DNA of 64,000 nt from Anaerostipes sp. 992a (lineage in GTDB: Bacteria > Bacillota > Clostridia > Lachnospirales > Lachnospiraceae): positions 682,001 to 746,000 of the forward strand of contig NZ_MJIG01000004.1 in NCBI RefSeq assembly GCF_001940245.1, written 5' to 3'. The notes below the pieces were generated by a model. It was not told the DNA's origin, searched no databases, and saw only the letters and a list, made by a program, of their open reading frames with translations. Below are positions 33,293 through 42,238 of this stretch, one piece after another. The translations under genes were made by a program, and so were the position numbers. Numbering within the stretch: the first letter of the stretch is position 1; each line of letters begins with the position of its first letter.

Positions 33293-34636
33293 TTGAAAAA
33301 AGAACGCGATAATTTTTCGTCTAAGCTTGGATTTGTTCTGGCTACTGCTGGTTCTGCCGTAGGACTGGGGAACCTCTGGCGTTTTCCATATTTGGCAGCA
33401 AAATATGGGGGAGGTATTTTTCTTCTTACCTATTTGATTCTTGCAGTTACTTTTGGTTTTACACTGATGATCACTGAAGTTGCTCTAGGAAGAAGAACCA
33501 GATTAAGCGGTACCCGTGCTTTTGCATCTTTAGACAGACGTTTTGGCTTCGTTGGGTATTTGACTTTTATCATTCCACTGATTATTTTCCCTTACTATTG
33601 TGTAATCGGAGGATGGGTAACCAAATATCTGACTGCATTTGTATCCGGTAATATGAAAGCAGCAACTGGAGCAACTTATTTTACGGATTTTATATCCGCT
33701 AATACTTCTCCAATCTTCTTCATGCTGTTTTTCCTTGCAATTACTTGTATTGTCATTATTATGGGAGTTCAAAAAGGCGTAGAAAAGGTAAGTACCATCT
33801 TAATGCCTCTTTTGATCATAATGATCATATTTATCTGTATTTTCACTATGTTACAGCCTGGTGCTTGCGAAGGAATCTTATATTACCTGAAACCTAATTT
33901 TGCCGACTTCTCTGCCAGCACTGTATTGGCAGCTTTGGGGCAGCTCTTCTATTCCATGTCACTGGCGATGGGGATTATGATCACCTACGGCTCATATATG
34001 AAAAAGAATGATGACCTTGAAAGTTCTGTAACACAGGTAGAGTTATTCGATACTGCCATTGCATTTCTTGCAGGACTTATGATCGTACCTGCTGTATATG
34101 TATTCTCTGGTGGGGATCAATCTGCAATGAACAGCGGCCCTGGCCTTATGTTCATCACTCTTCCTTCTGTATTCCAGAGTATGAAGTTTGGATCTTTTAT
34201 TGGTGCATTTTTCTTTATTTTAGTATTTTTTGCAGCATTGACCTCTTCTATCTCCCTAATGGAGACACTGGTTTCTATGATCGATGACCGCTTCCATACC
34301 GGAAGAAGAAAAACTACAATCGGAGTTTTTCTTTTTGCAATCATCTTCGGAATTCCTTCTTCTTTAGGATTTGGAGCATGGAGCCATATTACGATCATGG
34401 GTTATAGTATTCTGGATTTCTGGGATTTCATCAGTAACAGCGTATTAATGCCAATTTCTGCACTGTTGACCTGTATTTTTGTAGGCTTTATTGTAAAACC
34501 GAGATTTATTATTGAAGAAGTGGAATCCTCTGGAAACTTTAAGCGTAAAGCGTTATTTACTATTATGATTCGCTATATTGCACCGATTTGCATTGTTTTG
34601 ATCTTACTTTGTGGACTTGGTATTTTAACAATTTAA
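33293..34636 (+). CDS. Neurotransmitter:sodium symporter family transporter
   Basis: 447 residues, the 11-12 helix bacterial NSS form related to LeuT and TnaT. The first helix reads GFVLATAGSAVGLGNLWRFP with the unwound AxGLGN Na+/substrate site, followed by YGGGIFLLTYL. Later parts (YYCVIGGWVTKY, AALGQLFYSMSLAMGIMITY and FAALTSSISLMETLVS) carry other family positions. The start is TTG at 33293 behind GGGAGGACAAAAT. The frame reads MKKERDNFSSKLGF, so TTG is preferred to later codons. Single gene with its own promoter and terminator. Substrate is an amino acid or related amine (inference). Confidence 0.9.
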   Translation: MKKERDNFSSKLGFVLATAGSAVGLGNLWRFPYLAAKYGGGIFLLTYLILAVTFGFTLMITEVALGRRTRLSGTRAFASLDRRFGFVGYLTFIIPLIIFPYYCVIGGWVTKYLTAFVSGNMKAATGATYFTDFISANTSPIFFMLFFLAITCIVIIMGVQKGVEKVSTILMPLLIIMIIFICIFTMLQPGACEGILYYLKPNFADFSASTVLAALGQLFYSMSLAMGIMITYGSYMKKNDDLESSVTQVELFDTAIAFLAGLMIVPAVYVFSGGDQSAMNSGPGLMFITLPSVFQSMKFGSFIGAFFFILVFFAALTSSISLMETLVSMIDDRFHTGRRKTTIGVFLFAIIFGIPSSLGFGAWSHITIMGYSILDFWDFISNSVLMPISALLTCIFVGFIVKPRFIIEEVESSGNFKRKALFTIMIRYIAPICIVLILLCGLGILTI

Positions 34637-34653
34637 CTTTTTTTATATCAAAG

Positions 34654-34700
34654 AACGAGACTATTACACAAATTTCACTTTGTGTAGCAGTCTCGTTTTT
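34654..34700 (+). terminator. Terminator of the NSS transporter gene
   Basis: Long stem AACGAGACT..TACACAAA / TTTGTGTA..AGTCTCGTT followed by TTTTT, just before repeat copy B. Confidence 0.75.
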
Positions 34701-34716
34701 CTATATATTCTAACAA

Positions 34717-35362
34717 ATACGGGTTTCTTTGACTATGGGATAATGTGTGAGAACGAAATCATTCCGATCAGCAATCAGGCTACGGAGCTTCCAAATCTGA
34801 TACATGTTTTCCTTTTTTCTACACCATGACAGACGAAAATCTTATCCCTCGTCCAGGGACAAATGGCTATGTAAGCAAGCTTCCAGCCATTTGTCCTTAT
34901 GGACGACCAAAAGCATCGCTTTTGCCAAAGATTTTCTGCCTGAGAAAACATGTAAGCTCCTTCGCAGATTGCTTTACCGGAATGGTTTCGTTCTTTGTAG
35001 TGTATTGATTTCTCCCATATTCGTGTGGAGAAACGGAACATGGAAAAGAAGAAAACTTCTCCGAAAGCGACATATGCGGAATGTTAGAACAACCTGTTGG
35101 CTGGATTCTATCACCAGAACTGCTTCAGGCATCGAAGATGACTGTTTTCCATAGGACAGTTGGTAGGGAAGTTTACTTACCTTTCCAACTGTTATGGAAA
35201 AAAGGAAGGCAGTTCGTCTTGTGCCATGCCAAGCCCGACTAGCGGAGCGGATTAGGGTTTGGCTCGGGGTAAATCCAGACAGCTTTGGTTGTTCTTACGT
35301 TCTGGCATCCTGGGCGCAGGAGGAGAAATTTTCTTCTTCATTTAGTCCACAAAACCCGTATT
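34717..35362. repeat. Fold-back repeat family, copy B
   Basis: Left unit 34749-34994 is almost identical to copies A and C. The right part (about 35040-35340) differs from A and holds its own nested hairpin (TTCCATAGGACAGTTGG ... CCAACTGTTATGGAA). The outer ends AAATACGGGTTT (left) and AAACCCGTATTT (right) form a perfect 12-bp inverted repeat, suggesting these are the true element ends. It fills the convergent gap between the NSS transporter and transketolase genes; no gene is supported here. Confidence 0.8.
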
Positions 35363-35383
35363 TAATGGATTACAAATATTCAC

Positions 35384-35456
35384 AAAAAACACAGGAGCTG
35401 TGCTCAAGAAGTGAAATTGTTTTCCTTCTTTTTGCAACAGCTCCTTTTCTATACTG
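35384..35456 (-). terminator. Terminator of the transketolase genes
   Basis: Minus strand AGGAGCTGTTG ... CACAGCTCCT stem, then GTGTTTTTTG, ending just after the stop at 35460. Confidence 0.65.
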
Positions 35457-35459
35457 CTC

Positions 35460-36401
35460 TTATTTTACAAAAGCTTCTACCTTTTCTGCAATTCCTTTTG
35501 CATCCAGACCAAATTCTGCAATCAGGTCTAATGCAGGTCCAGAATGTCCGAATACGTCATTTACCCCTACCTTAAGTACTGGTGTTGGGCATTTTTCACT
35601 TAATACATCACAGACTGCACTTCCAAGTCCACCGATGACAGAATGTTCTTCTACGGTTACCACTTTTCCGGTCTCTTTTGCTGCTGCGATGACTAATTCT
35701 TCATCCAATGGCTTGATGGTTGCCATGTTGATGACTTTTGCGCTGATCCCTTTTTCTGCGAGCATCTCTGCCGCTTCCATGGAATTTCCTACCATCAGCC
35801 CAGTTGCGATGATCGTCACATCGGTTCCTTCTGTTACTACCTGTCCTTTTCCGATCTCAAATTTGTATGTTTCTTCATCGAAAATGACTGGTGCTGCCAG
35901 TCTTCCAAATCTTAAATATACTGGTCCGTCATATTCATAAGCAGCTCTGACTGCCGCTTTTGCTTCTACATCATCTGCAGGGCTGATGACTACCATTCCT
36001 GGAATCGTCCTCATAAGTGCGATGTCTTCGTTACACTGATGAGTCGCACCATCTTCTCCTACAGAGATACCTGCATGGGTTGCTCCGATCTTTACGTTCA
36101 GATGAGGATATCCTACGGAGTTTCTTACCTGCTCAAAGGCTCTTCCTGCTGCGAACATGGCAAAGGAGCTTACGAATGGCACCATGCCTGCTGCTGCAAG
36201 TCCTGCACCGATCCCTACCATGTTGGCTTCTGCGATACCACAGTCGATGTGGCGGTCTGGAAATGCCTTCTTAAAGATTCCTGTCTTTGTTGCTGCTGCA
36301 AGATCTGCATCCAGCACTACCAGGTCCTCATGTTCTTTTCCTAATTCTACTAACGCATTACCATAACTTTCTCTGGTTGCGATTTTCTTTACGTCTGCCA
36401 T
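35460..36401 (-). CDS. Transketolase, C-terminal subunit
   Basis: 313 residues of the second half of a split transketolase: the pyrimidine-binding and C-terminal domains that pair with the TPP subunit encoded just upstream. Visible parts: ATRESYGNALVELGKEHEDL, DCGIAEANMVGIGAGLAAAG (catalytic Glu in GIAEANM), THAGISVGEDGATHQCNEDI and the C-terminal VVTVEEHSVIGGLGSAVCDV. Separated from the N-terminal subunit by 11 bases, so co-translated. Pentose phosphate pathway, cytoplasm. Confidence 0.94.
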   Translation of the reverse strand: MADVKKIATRESYGNALVELGKEHEDLVVLDADLAAATKTGIFKKAFPDRHIDCGIAEANMVGIGAGLAAAGMVPFVSSFAMFAAGRAFEQVRNSVGYPHLNVKIGATHAGISVGEDGATHQCNEDIALMRTIPGMVVISPADDVEAKAAVRAAYEYDGPVYLRFGRLAAPVIFDEETYKFEIGKGQVVTEGTDVTIIATGLMVGNSMEAAEMLAEKGISAKVINMATIKPLDEELVIAAAKETGKVVTVEEHSVIGGLGSAVCDVLSEKCPTPVLKVGVNDVFGHSGPALDLIAEFGLDAKGIAEKVEAFVK

Positions 36402-36412
36402 CTCTGATCCTC

Positions 36413-37219
36413 CTACTGTTCTAAGTCTTTCATTGCAACTTCAAACTGTTCGTCGTTCGGAGCGCTTCCATGCCAGGATGCCTGGTTTTCCATGAAGCTT
36501 ACGCCTTTTCCTTTTACAGTCTTAGCGATGATTGCAGTTGGTTTTCCTTTACATTCCTTTGCTTTTGCGAATGCATCTGCGATCTGGTCAAAATCATGTC
36601 CATCAATCTCGATCACATGAAAGTTAAATGCTGCAAACTTCTCAGGGATTGGATATGGAGAACATACATCTGCAACATTTCCATCGATCTGTAATCCGTT
36701 GTTGTCAACGATGACTACCAGGTTATCCAAATTCTTATGTCCAGCCATCATAGCTGCTTCCCATACCTGTCCTTCCTGGATCTCTCCATCTCCCAATAAT
36801 GTGTATACACGGTAATCTTTGCCCTGAAGCTTAGCAGCAAGTGCCATTCCTACTGCAGTAGAGATGCCCTGTCCCAAAGATCCGCTGGACATATCCACAC
36901 CTGGGATCTTCTTCATATCTGGATGTCCCTGAAGGTAAGAACCGATCTTACGCAATGTGATCAGATCTTCTTTTGGGAAAAATCCTCTTTCTGCCAGTGT
37001 AGAATAATAAGCAGGTGCTACATGTCCTTTAGACAATACAAAACGGTCTCTTTCTGGATTCTTAGGATCTGCAGGATCTACATTCATCTCCTCAAAATAA
37101 AGATAAGTAAAGATATCTGCTGCTGATAAAGATCCACCTGGATGACCGGATTTTGCACTATGTACTGCTCTGATAATATTTTTTCTAATTTCATTTGCTG
37201 TTACAGCGAGTGTTGCCAT
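36413..37219 (-). CDS. Transketolase, N-terminal (TPP-binding) subunit
   Basis: About 268 residues. TPP/Mg2+ site GDGEIQEGQVWEAAMMAGHK ... NNGLQ; the N-terminal IRAVHSAKSGHPGGSLSAAD and GHVAPAYYSTLAERGFF hold the active-site His residues. Start taken at ATG 37219 after AAGGAGAGTTAACT; the frame is open 29 codons more but lacks that ribosome site. Forms the active enzyme with the subunit at 35460-36401. Confidence 0.93.
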   Translation of the reverse strand: MATLAVTANEIRKNIIRAVHSAKSGHPGGSLSAADIFTYLYFEEMNVDPADPKNPERDRFVLSKGHVAPAYYSTLAERGFFPKEDLITLRKIGSYLQGHPDMKKIPGVDMSSGSLGQGISTAVGMALAAKLQGKDYRVYTLLGDGEIQEGQVWEAAMMAGHKNLDNLVVIVDNNGLQIDGNVADVCSPYPIPEKFAAFNFHVIEIDGHDFDQIADAFAKAKECKGKPTAIIAKTVKGKGVSFMENQASWHGSAPNDEQFEVAMKDLEQ

Positions 37220-37332
37220 AGTTAACTCTCCTTTTCTTGTTTTGATAGTCCTATTATAATATGTCATATACCAGATAGCAATGATTACATGGTTTACTTT
37301 TGACACTTATACGTTTGCATTATATCATATGT

Positions 37333-37608
37333 TCAGAAATTATGTGTACTCTTTTTCAATCCTTTTAATACTTCCAGAAGATCTTCCATAGTTGCATCCT
37401 CGTCTTCACCGGAAATATAAAAAGACAATGTATCCCCTTCCTTGGCATATAAACTCATGATCGCCAACACATCACTTCCATCTATAATCTGATCCTTATA
37501 CTCAATCTGAACCATACTATTATGCTTAAAAAAACACCCCGCGATTGCCGTCGCCGGATAAGCATGAATTCCTGAAGGATCCTCAATTACATAATCATAC
37601 ATTCTCAT
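37333..37608 (-). CDS. HPr-like phosphocarrier domain protein
   Basis: 91 residues, HPr fold: VIEDPSGIHAYPATAIAG with the active-site His, but the usual following Arg is Tyr (HAYPA instead of HARPA). The Ser-46 loop reads DGSDVLAIMSLYAKEGDTLS. This deviates from canonical PtsH, so it is probably a PTS-like regulatory protein rather than the general phosphocarrier. 21 bases after a second HPr-like gene. Confidence 0.82.
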   Translation of the reverse strand: MRMYDYVIEDPSGIHAYPATAIAGCFFKHNSMVQIEYKDQIIDGSDVLAIMSLYAKEGDTLSFYISGEDEDATMEDLLEVLKGLKKSTHNF

Positions 37609-37629
37609 TTTTCTCGTTCCTTTCTACTT

Positions 37630-37899
37630 TCATCCCATTTTCCCTTGTAACCGTTCCAAAAGCATCTTTAAATCCTCGTATGCTTCTTCTTCCTGTTCTC
37701 CTCTTAAAGAAAACAAAATTATCTCATCCCGAGGTACCTGCAGCTTCTGGATGCTAACCAGATCCTTTCCTTTTACCACCTTTTTCCCCCATTCAACGAA
37801 AGAATCACAATGATATTTCTTGAGACATTCTGCCACCATGCAGGAGGGTCTGACATGTAAGCCATTCGGATCCATTACCCGAAAATACAATTGTTTCAC
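37630..37899 (-). CDS. HPr-like phosphocarrier domain protein (diverged)
   Basis: 89 residues. VMDPNGLHVRPSCMVAECLK keeps the His-x-Arg-Pro core of HPr. The Ser-46 region is KGKDLVSIQKLQVPRDEIIL, more divergent, lacking the MSLGA-type strip. Start follows AAGGAGATAGAAAGTG. First of a tandem HPr-like pair upstream of the transketolase region on the same strand. Confidence 0.78.
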   Translation of the reverse strand: MKQLYFRVMDPNGLHVRPSCMVAECLKKYHCDSFVEWGKKVVKGKDLVSIQKLQVPRDEIILFSLRGEQEEEAYEDLKMLLERLQGKMG

Positions 37900-37975
37900 T
37901 TTCTATCTCCTTCTCCCTTTTCATTTACCCAATACTTTATTCTCTCCTACTTTCCTTATTTTGTCAATATATGTG

Positions 37976-38028
37976 CTAAAAAAAGGAGCTGTGTTAAAAA
38001 TGCTTTCACATTTCTCACAACAACTCCC
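37976..38028 (-). terminator. Terminator of the nad operon
   Basis: Minus strand GGAGTTGT ... ACAGCTCC stem followed by TTTTTTT, just beyond the nadC stop. Confidence 0.65.
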
Positions 38029-38043
38029 ATCATTGATATTCTC

Positions 38044-38886
38044 TTATTCTTCAATTGGATGTAAATTCTTTAAAGAAATATCCAGAATCGGTGCAGAATG
38101 AGTCAATGCTCCACTTGATACATAATCCACACCAATTTCTCGAATCGCAGCCAGCTTTTCCTTCGTTACATTACCAGAGCATTCTGTCTCTGCTCTTCCA
38201 TCAATATAAGCAACTGCTTCTTTCATCTGCTCATTGCTCATATTATCCAGCATAATAATATCCGCACCCGCTTCCACAGCTTCCTTTACCTGTTCCATAG
38301 TCTCCGTCTCAACCTCAATCTTACGAACAAATGGGGCATAAGCCTTAGCAAGCGCCACTGCTTCTTTAATTCCACCTGCTGCTCCGATGTGATTATCCTT
38401 TAACATAACCCCATCGGAAAGATTGTATCGATGATTATTTCCTCCACCTACGGTTACAGCATATTTTTCAAACGGTCGCATATTCGGTGTTGTCTTTCTT
38501 GTATCCAAAAGCTTGGTCTTAGAACCAACCAGTTCATCTGCCAATGACTTCGTCAAGGTTGCAATTCCACTCATTCTCTGAAGATAATTAAGGGCAACTC
38601 GTTCTCCAGAAAGAAGCACCCGGATGTCTCCTCGTACGACCCCCATCTTCTGTCCATTTTTCACTGCATCTCCATCCTTAAATTCTGTCTCAAATACAGT
38701 ATCAGAATCTAATAATGTAAACACTCTCTGAAACACATCCAGACCGCATATAATCCCATCTTCTTTACAGATCAATTCTACCTCTCCCTGTTTGGATTCA
38801 GGCATAACGGCATTGGTAGACACATCCTCACTGGTAATATCTTCCTTCAGTGCACGTAAGATATAATCATCCAGCTGAAGCTTCAT
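38044..38886 (-). CDS. nadC: Nicotinate-nucleotide pyrophosphorylase NadC
   Basis: About 280 residues, quinolinate phosphoribosyltransferase, third step of de novo NAD synthesis. Family parts: LRALKEDITSEDVSTNAV, GERVALNYLQRMSGIATLT, LLDTRKTTPNMRPFEKYAV, NHRYNLSDGVMLKDNHI and ADIIMLDNMS. Start set at ATG 38886, overlapping the nadB end by 20 bases; the frame extends 10 codons more inside nadB. Confidence 0.93.
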   Translation of the reverse strand: MKLQLDDYILRALKEDITSEDVSTNAVMPESKQGEVELICKEDGIICGLDVFQRVFTLLDSDTVFETEFKDGDAVKNGQKMGVVRGDIRVLLSGERVALNYLQRMSGIATLTKSLADELVGSKTKLLDTRKTTPNMRPFEKYAVTVGGGNNHRYNLSDGVMLKDNHIGAAGGIKEAVALAKAYAPFVRKIEVETETMEQVKEAVEAGADIIMLDNMSNEQMKEAVAYIDGRAETECSGNVTKEKLAAIREIGVDYVSSGALTHSAPILDISLKNLHPIEE

Positions 38887-40180
38887 TGTGACACCACTTA
38901 TCATAAAATTCCCCATCCCTTCTCTTGATTTCTTCTAAAACAATATTACAATATTCCTTCTGGATCTGCTCCTTAGAGGAATATTGTGACAAATCGACAT
39001 CTACTTCTTTTAAACTTCCTTTTTGCTCACTGATCTTCTTTGCTGCTCTCTCTGCAAATACAAGTGCCTCCAAAAGGGAATTGCTTGCCAGACGATTCTT
39101 GCCATGGACTCCATTACAGCTTGTCTCACCAACTGCATACAAATACGGCATGGATGTAGCACTATCCTTATCTACCTTGATTCCTCCCATGAAATAATGC
39201 TGAGACGGTGTTACCGGAATCAGATCCTTCGTCATATCATATCCTTCTTCCATGCATCTTTCATAAATATTCGGAAAATGTGTCAACAGTTCCTTCTTAT
39301 CTAAATGCTTCACTGACATATATACATGGTCGGACTGGTCTTTTTTCATCTGTTGGCGGATTGCCTCTGTTACCACATCCCGAGGCAGCAGCTCATCTAC
39401 AAATCGCTCTCCATCCTTATTTAAAAGAATGGCTCCTTCTCCTCGCACAGACTCAGAAATCAGGAATCGTCTTCCCGGTTTCTTAGAATAAAGCGTTGTC
39501 GGATGAATCTGTATATAATTAATATTCTCCAATGCAATCTTATGGCGTAAGGCAATTGCCAGACTATCTGCCGTTAAATGACGGAAATTTGTGGAATGTT
39601 CGAATAATCCCCCAACCCCGCCAGTTGCCAGTACAATATTATTGGCAAAATAAGGATGAATGGTTCCATCCTCTTCACACACCACAATTCCTCTGCAAAT
39701 TCCATTTTCTTCGATAATATCAAGCATCATGGTATGCTCTATGATTCTAACATTCTCTCTTTCCTTTACCCGCTCATACAGCTTACTGGTAATTTCTTCC
39801 CCTGTAATATCCTTATGATGCATGATACGGAACTTAGAATGTCCTCCTTCTCGTGTATAGGCGATTTCTTCGCCATTTTTGTCAAAATCTACTCCATACT
39901 GAACCAATTCTTCAATAATTACCGGTGAGGATTTGATCATAATCTCCACAGATTCTGGATTATTCTCATAATGTCCAGCCTTCATGGTATCTTCATAATA
40001 GCTTTGGTAATCTTCTTTTCCTTTTAATGTAGAGATTCCTCCCTGTGCCAGGTAAGAATCACTCAGTGTTGCATCCTCTTTCGTAATCATAAGCACACTC
40101 ATGCTCTTTGGCAGGTGAAGTGCACAGAACAACCCGGATGCACCGGTTCCTACTATGATCACATCTGCTGTTCTTTTCAT
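38867..40180 (-). CDS. nadB: L-aspartate oxidase NadB
   Basis: 437 residues. FAD enzyme that makes iminoaspartate from aspartate. N-terminal Rossmann strip VIIVGTGASGLFCALHLP; DSYLAQGGIS; the substrate-site region EGGHSKFRIMHHKDITGEEI; QIHPTTLYSKKPGRRFLISE and the late YFMGGIKVDKDSA, VGETSCNGVHGKNRLASNSL. Slightly shorter than E. coli NadB (about 540), as in many clostridia. Between nadA and nadC in one operon. Confidence 0.94.
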   Translation of the reverse strand: MKRTADVIIVGTGASGLFCALHLPKSMSVLMITKEDATLSDSYLAQGGISTLKGKEDYQSYYEDTMKAGHYENNPESVEIMIKSSPVIIEELVQYGVDFDKNGEEIAYTREGGHSKFRIMHHKDITGEEITSKLYERVKERENVRIIEHTMMLDIIEENGICRGIVVCEEDGTIHPYFANNIVLATGGVGGLFEHSTNFRHLTADSLAIALRHKIALENINYIQIHPTTLYSKKPGRRFLISESVRGEGAILLNKDGERFVDELLPRDVVTEAIRQQMKKDQSDHVYMSVKHLDKKELLTHFPNIYERCMEEGYDMTKDLIPVTPSQHYFMGGIKVDKDSATSMPYLYAVGETSCNGVHGKNRLASNSLLEALVFAERAAKKISEQKGSLKEVDVDLSQYSSKEQIQKEYCNIVLEEIKRRDGEFYDKWCHNEASAG

Positions 40181-40191
40181 TTTTATCCCTT

Positions 40192-41106
40192 CTATTGTGC
40201 AATTCTCAGCATTTCATCTAATGCATGCTTTGCTTTTCGACTTAATTCTTCCTCTAATTCTACCTGATTACGGTCGTATTTGATCGCATCCAGAACATTT
40301 TCCAGTGTTACTTTCTTCATATCAATGCACACCTGCTTTGGACCGATGCCATAAAACTTCTTGTCTGGATTTCTCTTCTTTAATTCATACATAACGCCCA
40401 GCTCTGTGCAGATAATAAATTCTTTTTTATCACTTTTGGTTGCATAATCAATGATACCAGATGTACTTCCAATATAGTCTCCCATAGCGATCACATCCAT
40501 CGTGCATTCCGGATGAACCAGAACTTCTGCATCCTCATGCTCTTTCTTCGCCTTTTTCACCTCTTCAGCGGTCATCGCTTTATGTACTGGACAATATCCA
40601 TCATTAAAGATAAAGTTCTTCTCTGGCACCTGGCTTGCAATGTATCTTCCTAAATTCTCATCTGGAATAAAAAATATATTTTTCTGTGGAAGCGCTTTGA
40701 TGATCTTTAAGGCATTGGCCGATGTAACGCAGACATCAGAATATGATTTAATCTCTGCAGTTGAGTTAATGTAACATGCAACCGCCAGGTCTTCATATTC
40801 TGCCCGCACCTGCTTGATTTTTTCAATATCAACCATATGTGCCATGGCACAATCCGCCAGTCCATCCGGCATTACGACTGTTTTTTCCGGATTTAAGATC
40901 TTTGCACTTTCTCCCATAAATTTTACTCCAGCGAAGCAAATCATGGATTTCTTTTCCTTCATTGCTGCTTTTGCTAAAAAATAAGAATCTCCTACATAAT
41001 CTGCAATTGCCTGTACATCATCATCTACATAATAATGTGCCAGGATCACAGCATCTTTTTTTTCCTTCCATTCCCTGATTTCATCTATTAACTGCTGCTT
41101 TTCCAC
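40192..41106 (-). CDS. nadA: Quinolinate synthase NadA
   Basis: 304 residues. [4Fe-4S] enzyme condensing iminoaspartate with dihydroxyacetone phosphate. Features: ILAHYYVDDDVQAIADYVGD, CFAGVKFMGESAKILNPEK, AVACYINSTAEIKSYSDVCV, FIPDENLGRYIA and HPECTMDVIAMGDYIGSTSG; the cysteines of these strips plus a later GPKQVC supply cluster ligands. First gene of nadABC. Confidence 0.95.
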   Translation of the reverse strand: MEKQQLIDEIREWKEKKDAVILAHYYVDDDVQAIADYVGDSYFLAKAAMKEKKSMICFAGVKFMGESAKILNPEKTVVMPDGLADCAMAHMVDIEKIKQVRAEYEDLAVACYINSTAEIKSYSDVCVTSANALKIIKALPQKNIFFIPDENLGRYIASQVPEKNFIFNDGYCPVHKAMTAEEVKKAKKEHEDAEVLVHPECTMDVIAMGDYIGSTSGIIDYATKSDKKEFIICTELGVMYELKKRNPDKKFYGIGPKQVCIDMKKVTLENVLDAIKYDRNQVELEEELSRKAKHALDEMLRIAQ

Positions 41107-41138
41107 ACTAATCTCTCCTTTTAAATCTTATCTTTACT

Positions 41139-41167
41139 AATATACCATTTTTGTTTATCGTTATCAA
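41139..41167 (-). promoter_or_regulatory. Promoter of the nadABC operon
   Basis: Minus strand TTGATA (plus 41162-41167), 17-base spacer, TATATT (plus 41139-41144), 33 bases before the nadA start. The adjoining TTGTCTTGTCAGT could hold an operator; no known box was confirmed. Confidence 0.55.
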
Positions 41168-41311
41168 GTCTATTGTCTTGTCAGTAAATTATTTACAAAT
41201 AAATTTTTATACATATTAAGAAATATTTGAATAAAATATAAAAAAAAGCATTCAGTTATGGTATAATAAAGACAATAATATTGGGAAAAATATACGATAT
41301 GGAGGAAAAAT

Positions 41312-42232
41312 ATGAAGGAACCAACACTTGTAATTCTGGCTGCTGGTATGGGAAGCCGCTATGGAGGATTAAAACAGATCGATCCTATGGACGAATACGG
41401 GAACGCAATTATTGATTATTCTATCTATGACGCAAAACGAGCAGGATTTCAAAAAATTGTATTTTTGATCAAGGAACAAATTGCAGATATTTTTAAGAAT
41501 ACAATTGGAAAGCGTGTAGAGCCTCACATCGATGTTGCTTATGCCTATCAGGAAATCGATAATCTTCCAGAGGGCTATCAACCACCAGAAGGAAGAGAAA
41601 AGCCATGGGGAACTGCCCATGCAATCTATTGTTGCAAAGATGTGGTAAATGGACCTTTTGCTGTTATCAATGCAGATGACTATTATGGTGTGGATGCCTA
41701 TAAAGTTATGTATGATTATCTGACAAAGGAGCATGGTGATGATAAATATCACTATGCCATGGTAGGTTATCAGCTTCAGAATACTGTTACTGATAATGGA
41801 CATGTATCCAGAGGCATCTGTGTTACGGATGAAAACCACTACTTAAAATCCATTACAGAAAGAACACATATTGAAAAACGTGAGAAAACTGCTGTTTATA
41901 CAGAGGATGATGGCGAAACCTGGATGCCAATTGCCTATGATACCTTAGTGTCTATGAATTTCTTTGGATTCCAGCACAATCTATTCGATGAAATCAGCGC
42001 TGGATTTCCCGCATTCTTAGACGACGCTTTGGCAAACAATCCACTCAAAGGAGAATATTTTATTCCATCCGTTGTCAGCCATTTGATCGACACCGAAAAG
42101 GCAGATGTAAAGGTATTAAGTTCCACTGCTAAATGGTATGGTGTAACTTACAAAGAAGACAAAGATTATGTGGTTAAAGCATTAAAAGCATTTAGAGAAG
42201 AAGGGATTTATCCAGATTCTTTATGGGGGTAA
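41312..42232 (+). CDS. Nucleotidyltransferase family protein (sugar-phosphate type)
   Basis: 306 residues, GT-A-like nucleotidyltransferase. The N-terminal LVILAAGMGSRYGGLKQIDP is the NTP-binding loop (GxGxRxxxxK); AVINADDYYGVDA supplies the metal-binding Asp. A typical clostridial relative of NDP-sugar pyrophosphorylases, but the sugar is unknown. A TATAAT at 41262-41267 lies 44 bases upstream. Followed after 6 bases by an AraC regulator gene, suggesting one transcript. Confidence 0.85.
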   Translation: MKEPTLVILAAGMGSRYGGLKQIDPMDEYGNAIIDYSIYDAKRAGFQKIVFLIKEQIADIFKNTIGKRVEPHIDVAYAYQEIDNLPEGYQPPEGREKPWGTAHAIYCCKDVVNGPFAVINADDYYGVDAYKVMYDYLTKEHGDDKYHYAMVGYQLQNTVTDNGHVSRGICVTDENHYLKSITERTHIEKREKTAVYTEDDGETWMPIAYDTLVSMNFFGFQHNLFDEISAGFPAFLDDALANNPLKGEYFIPSVVSHLIDTEKADVKVLSSTAKWYGVTYKEDKDYVVKALKAFREEGIYPDSLWG

Positions 42233-42238
42233 TCAGCT

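Noticed and set aside
35194-35940. 248-residue plus-strand reading frame across the transketolase end
   Set aside because: It runs antisense to the C-terminal transketolase gene and across repeat B; no ribosome site or family.
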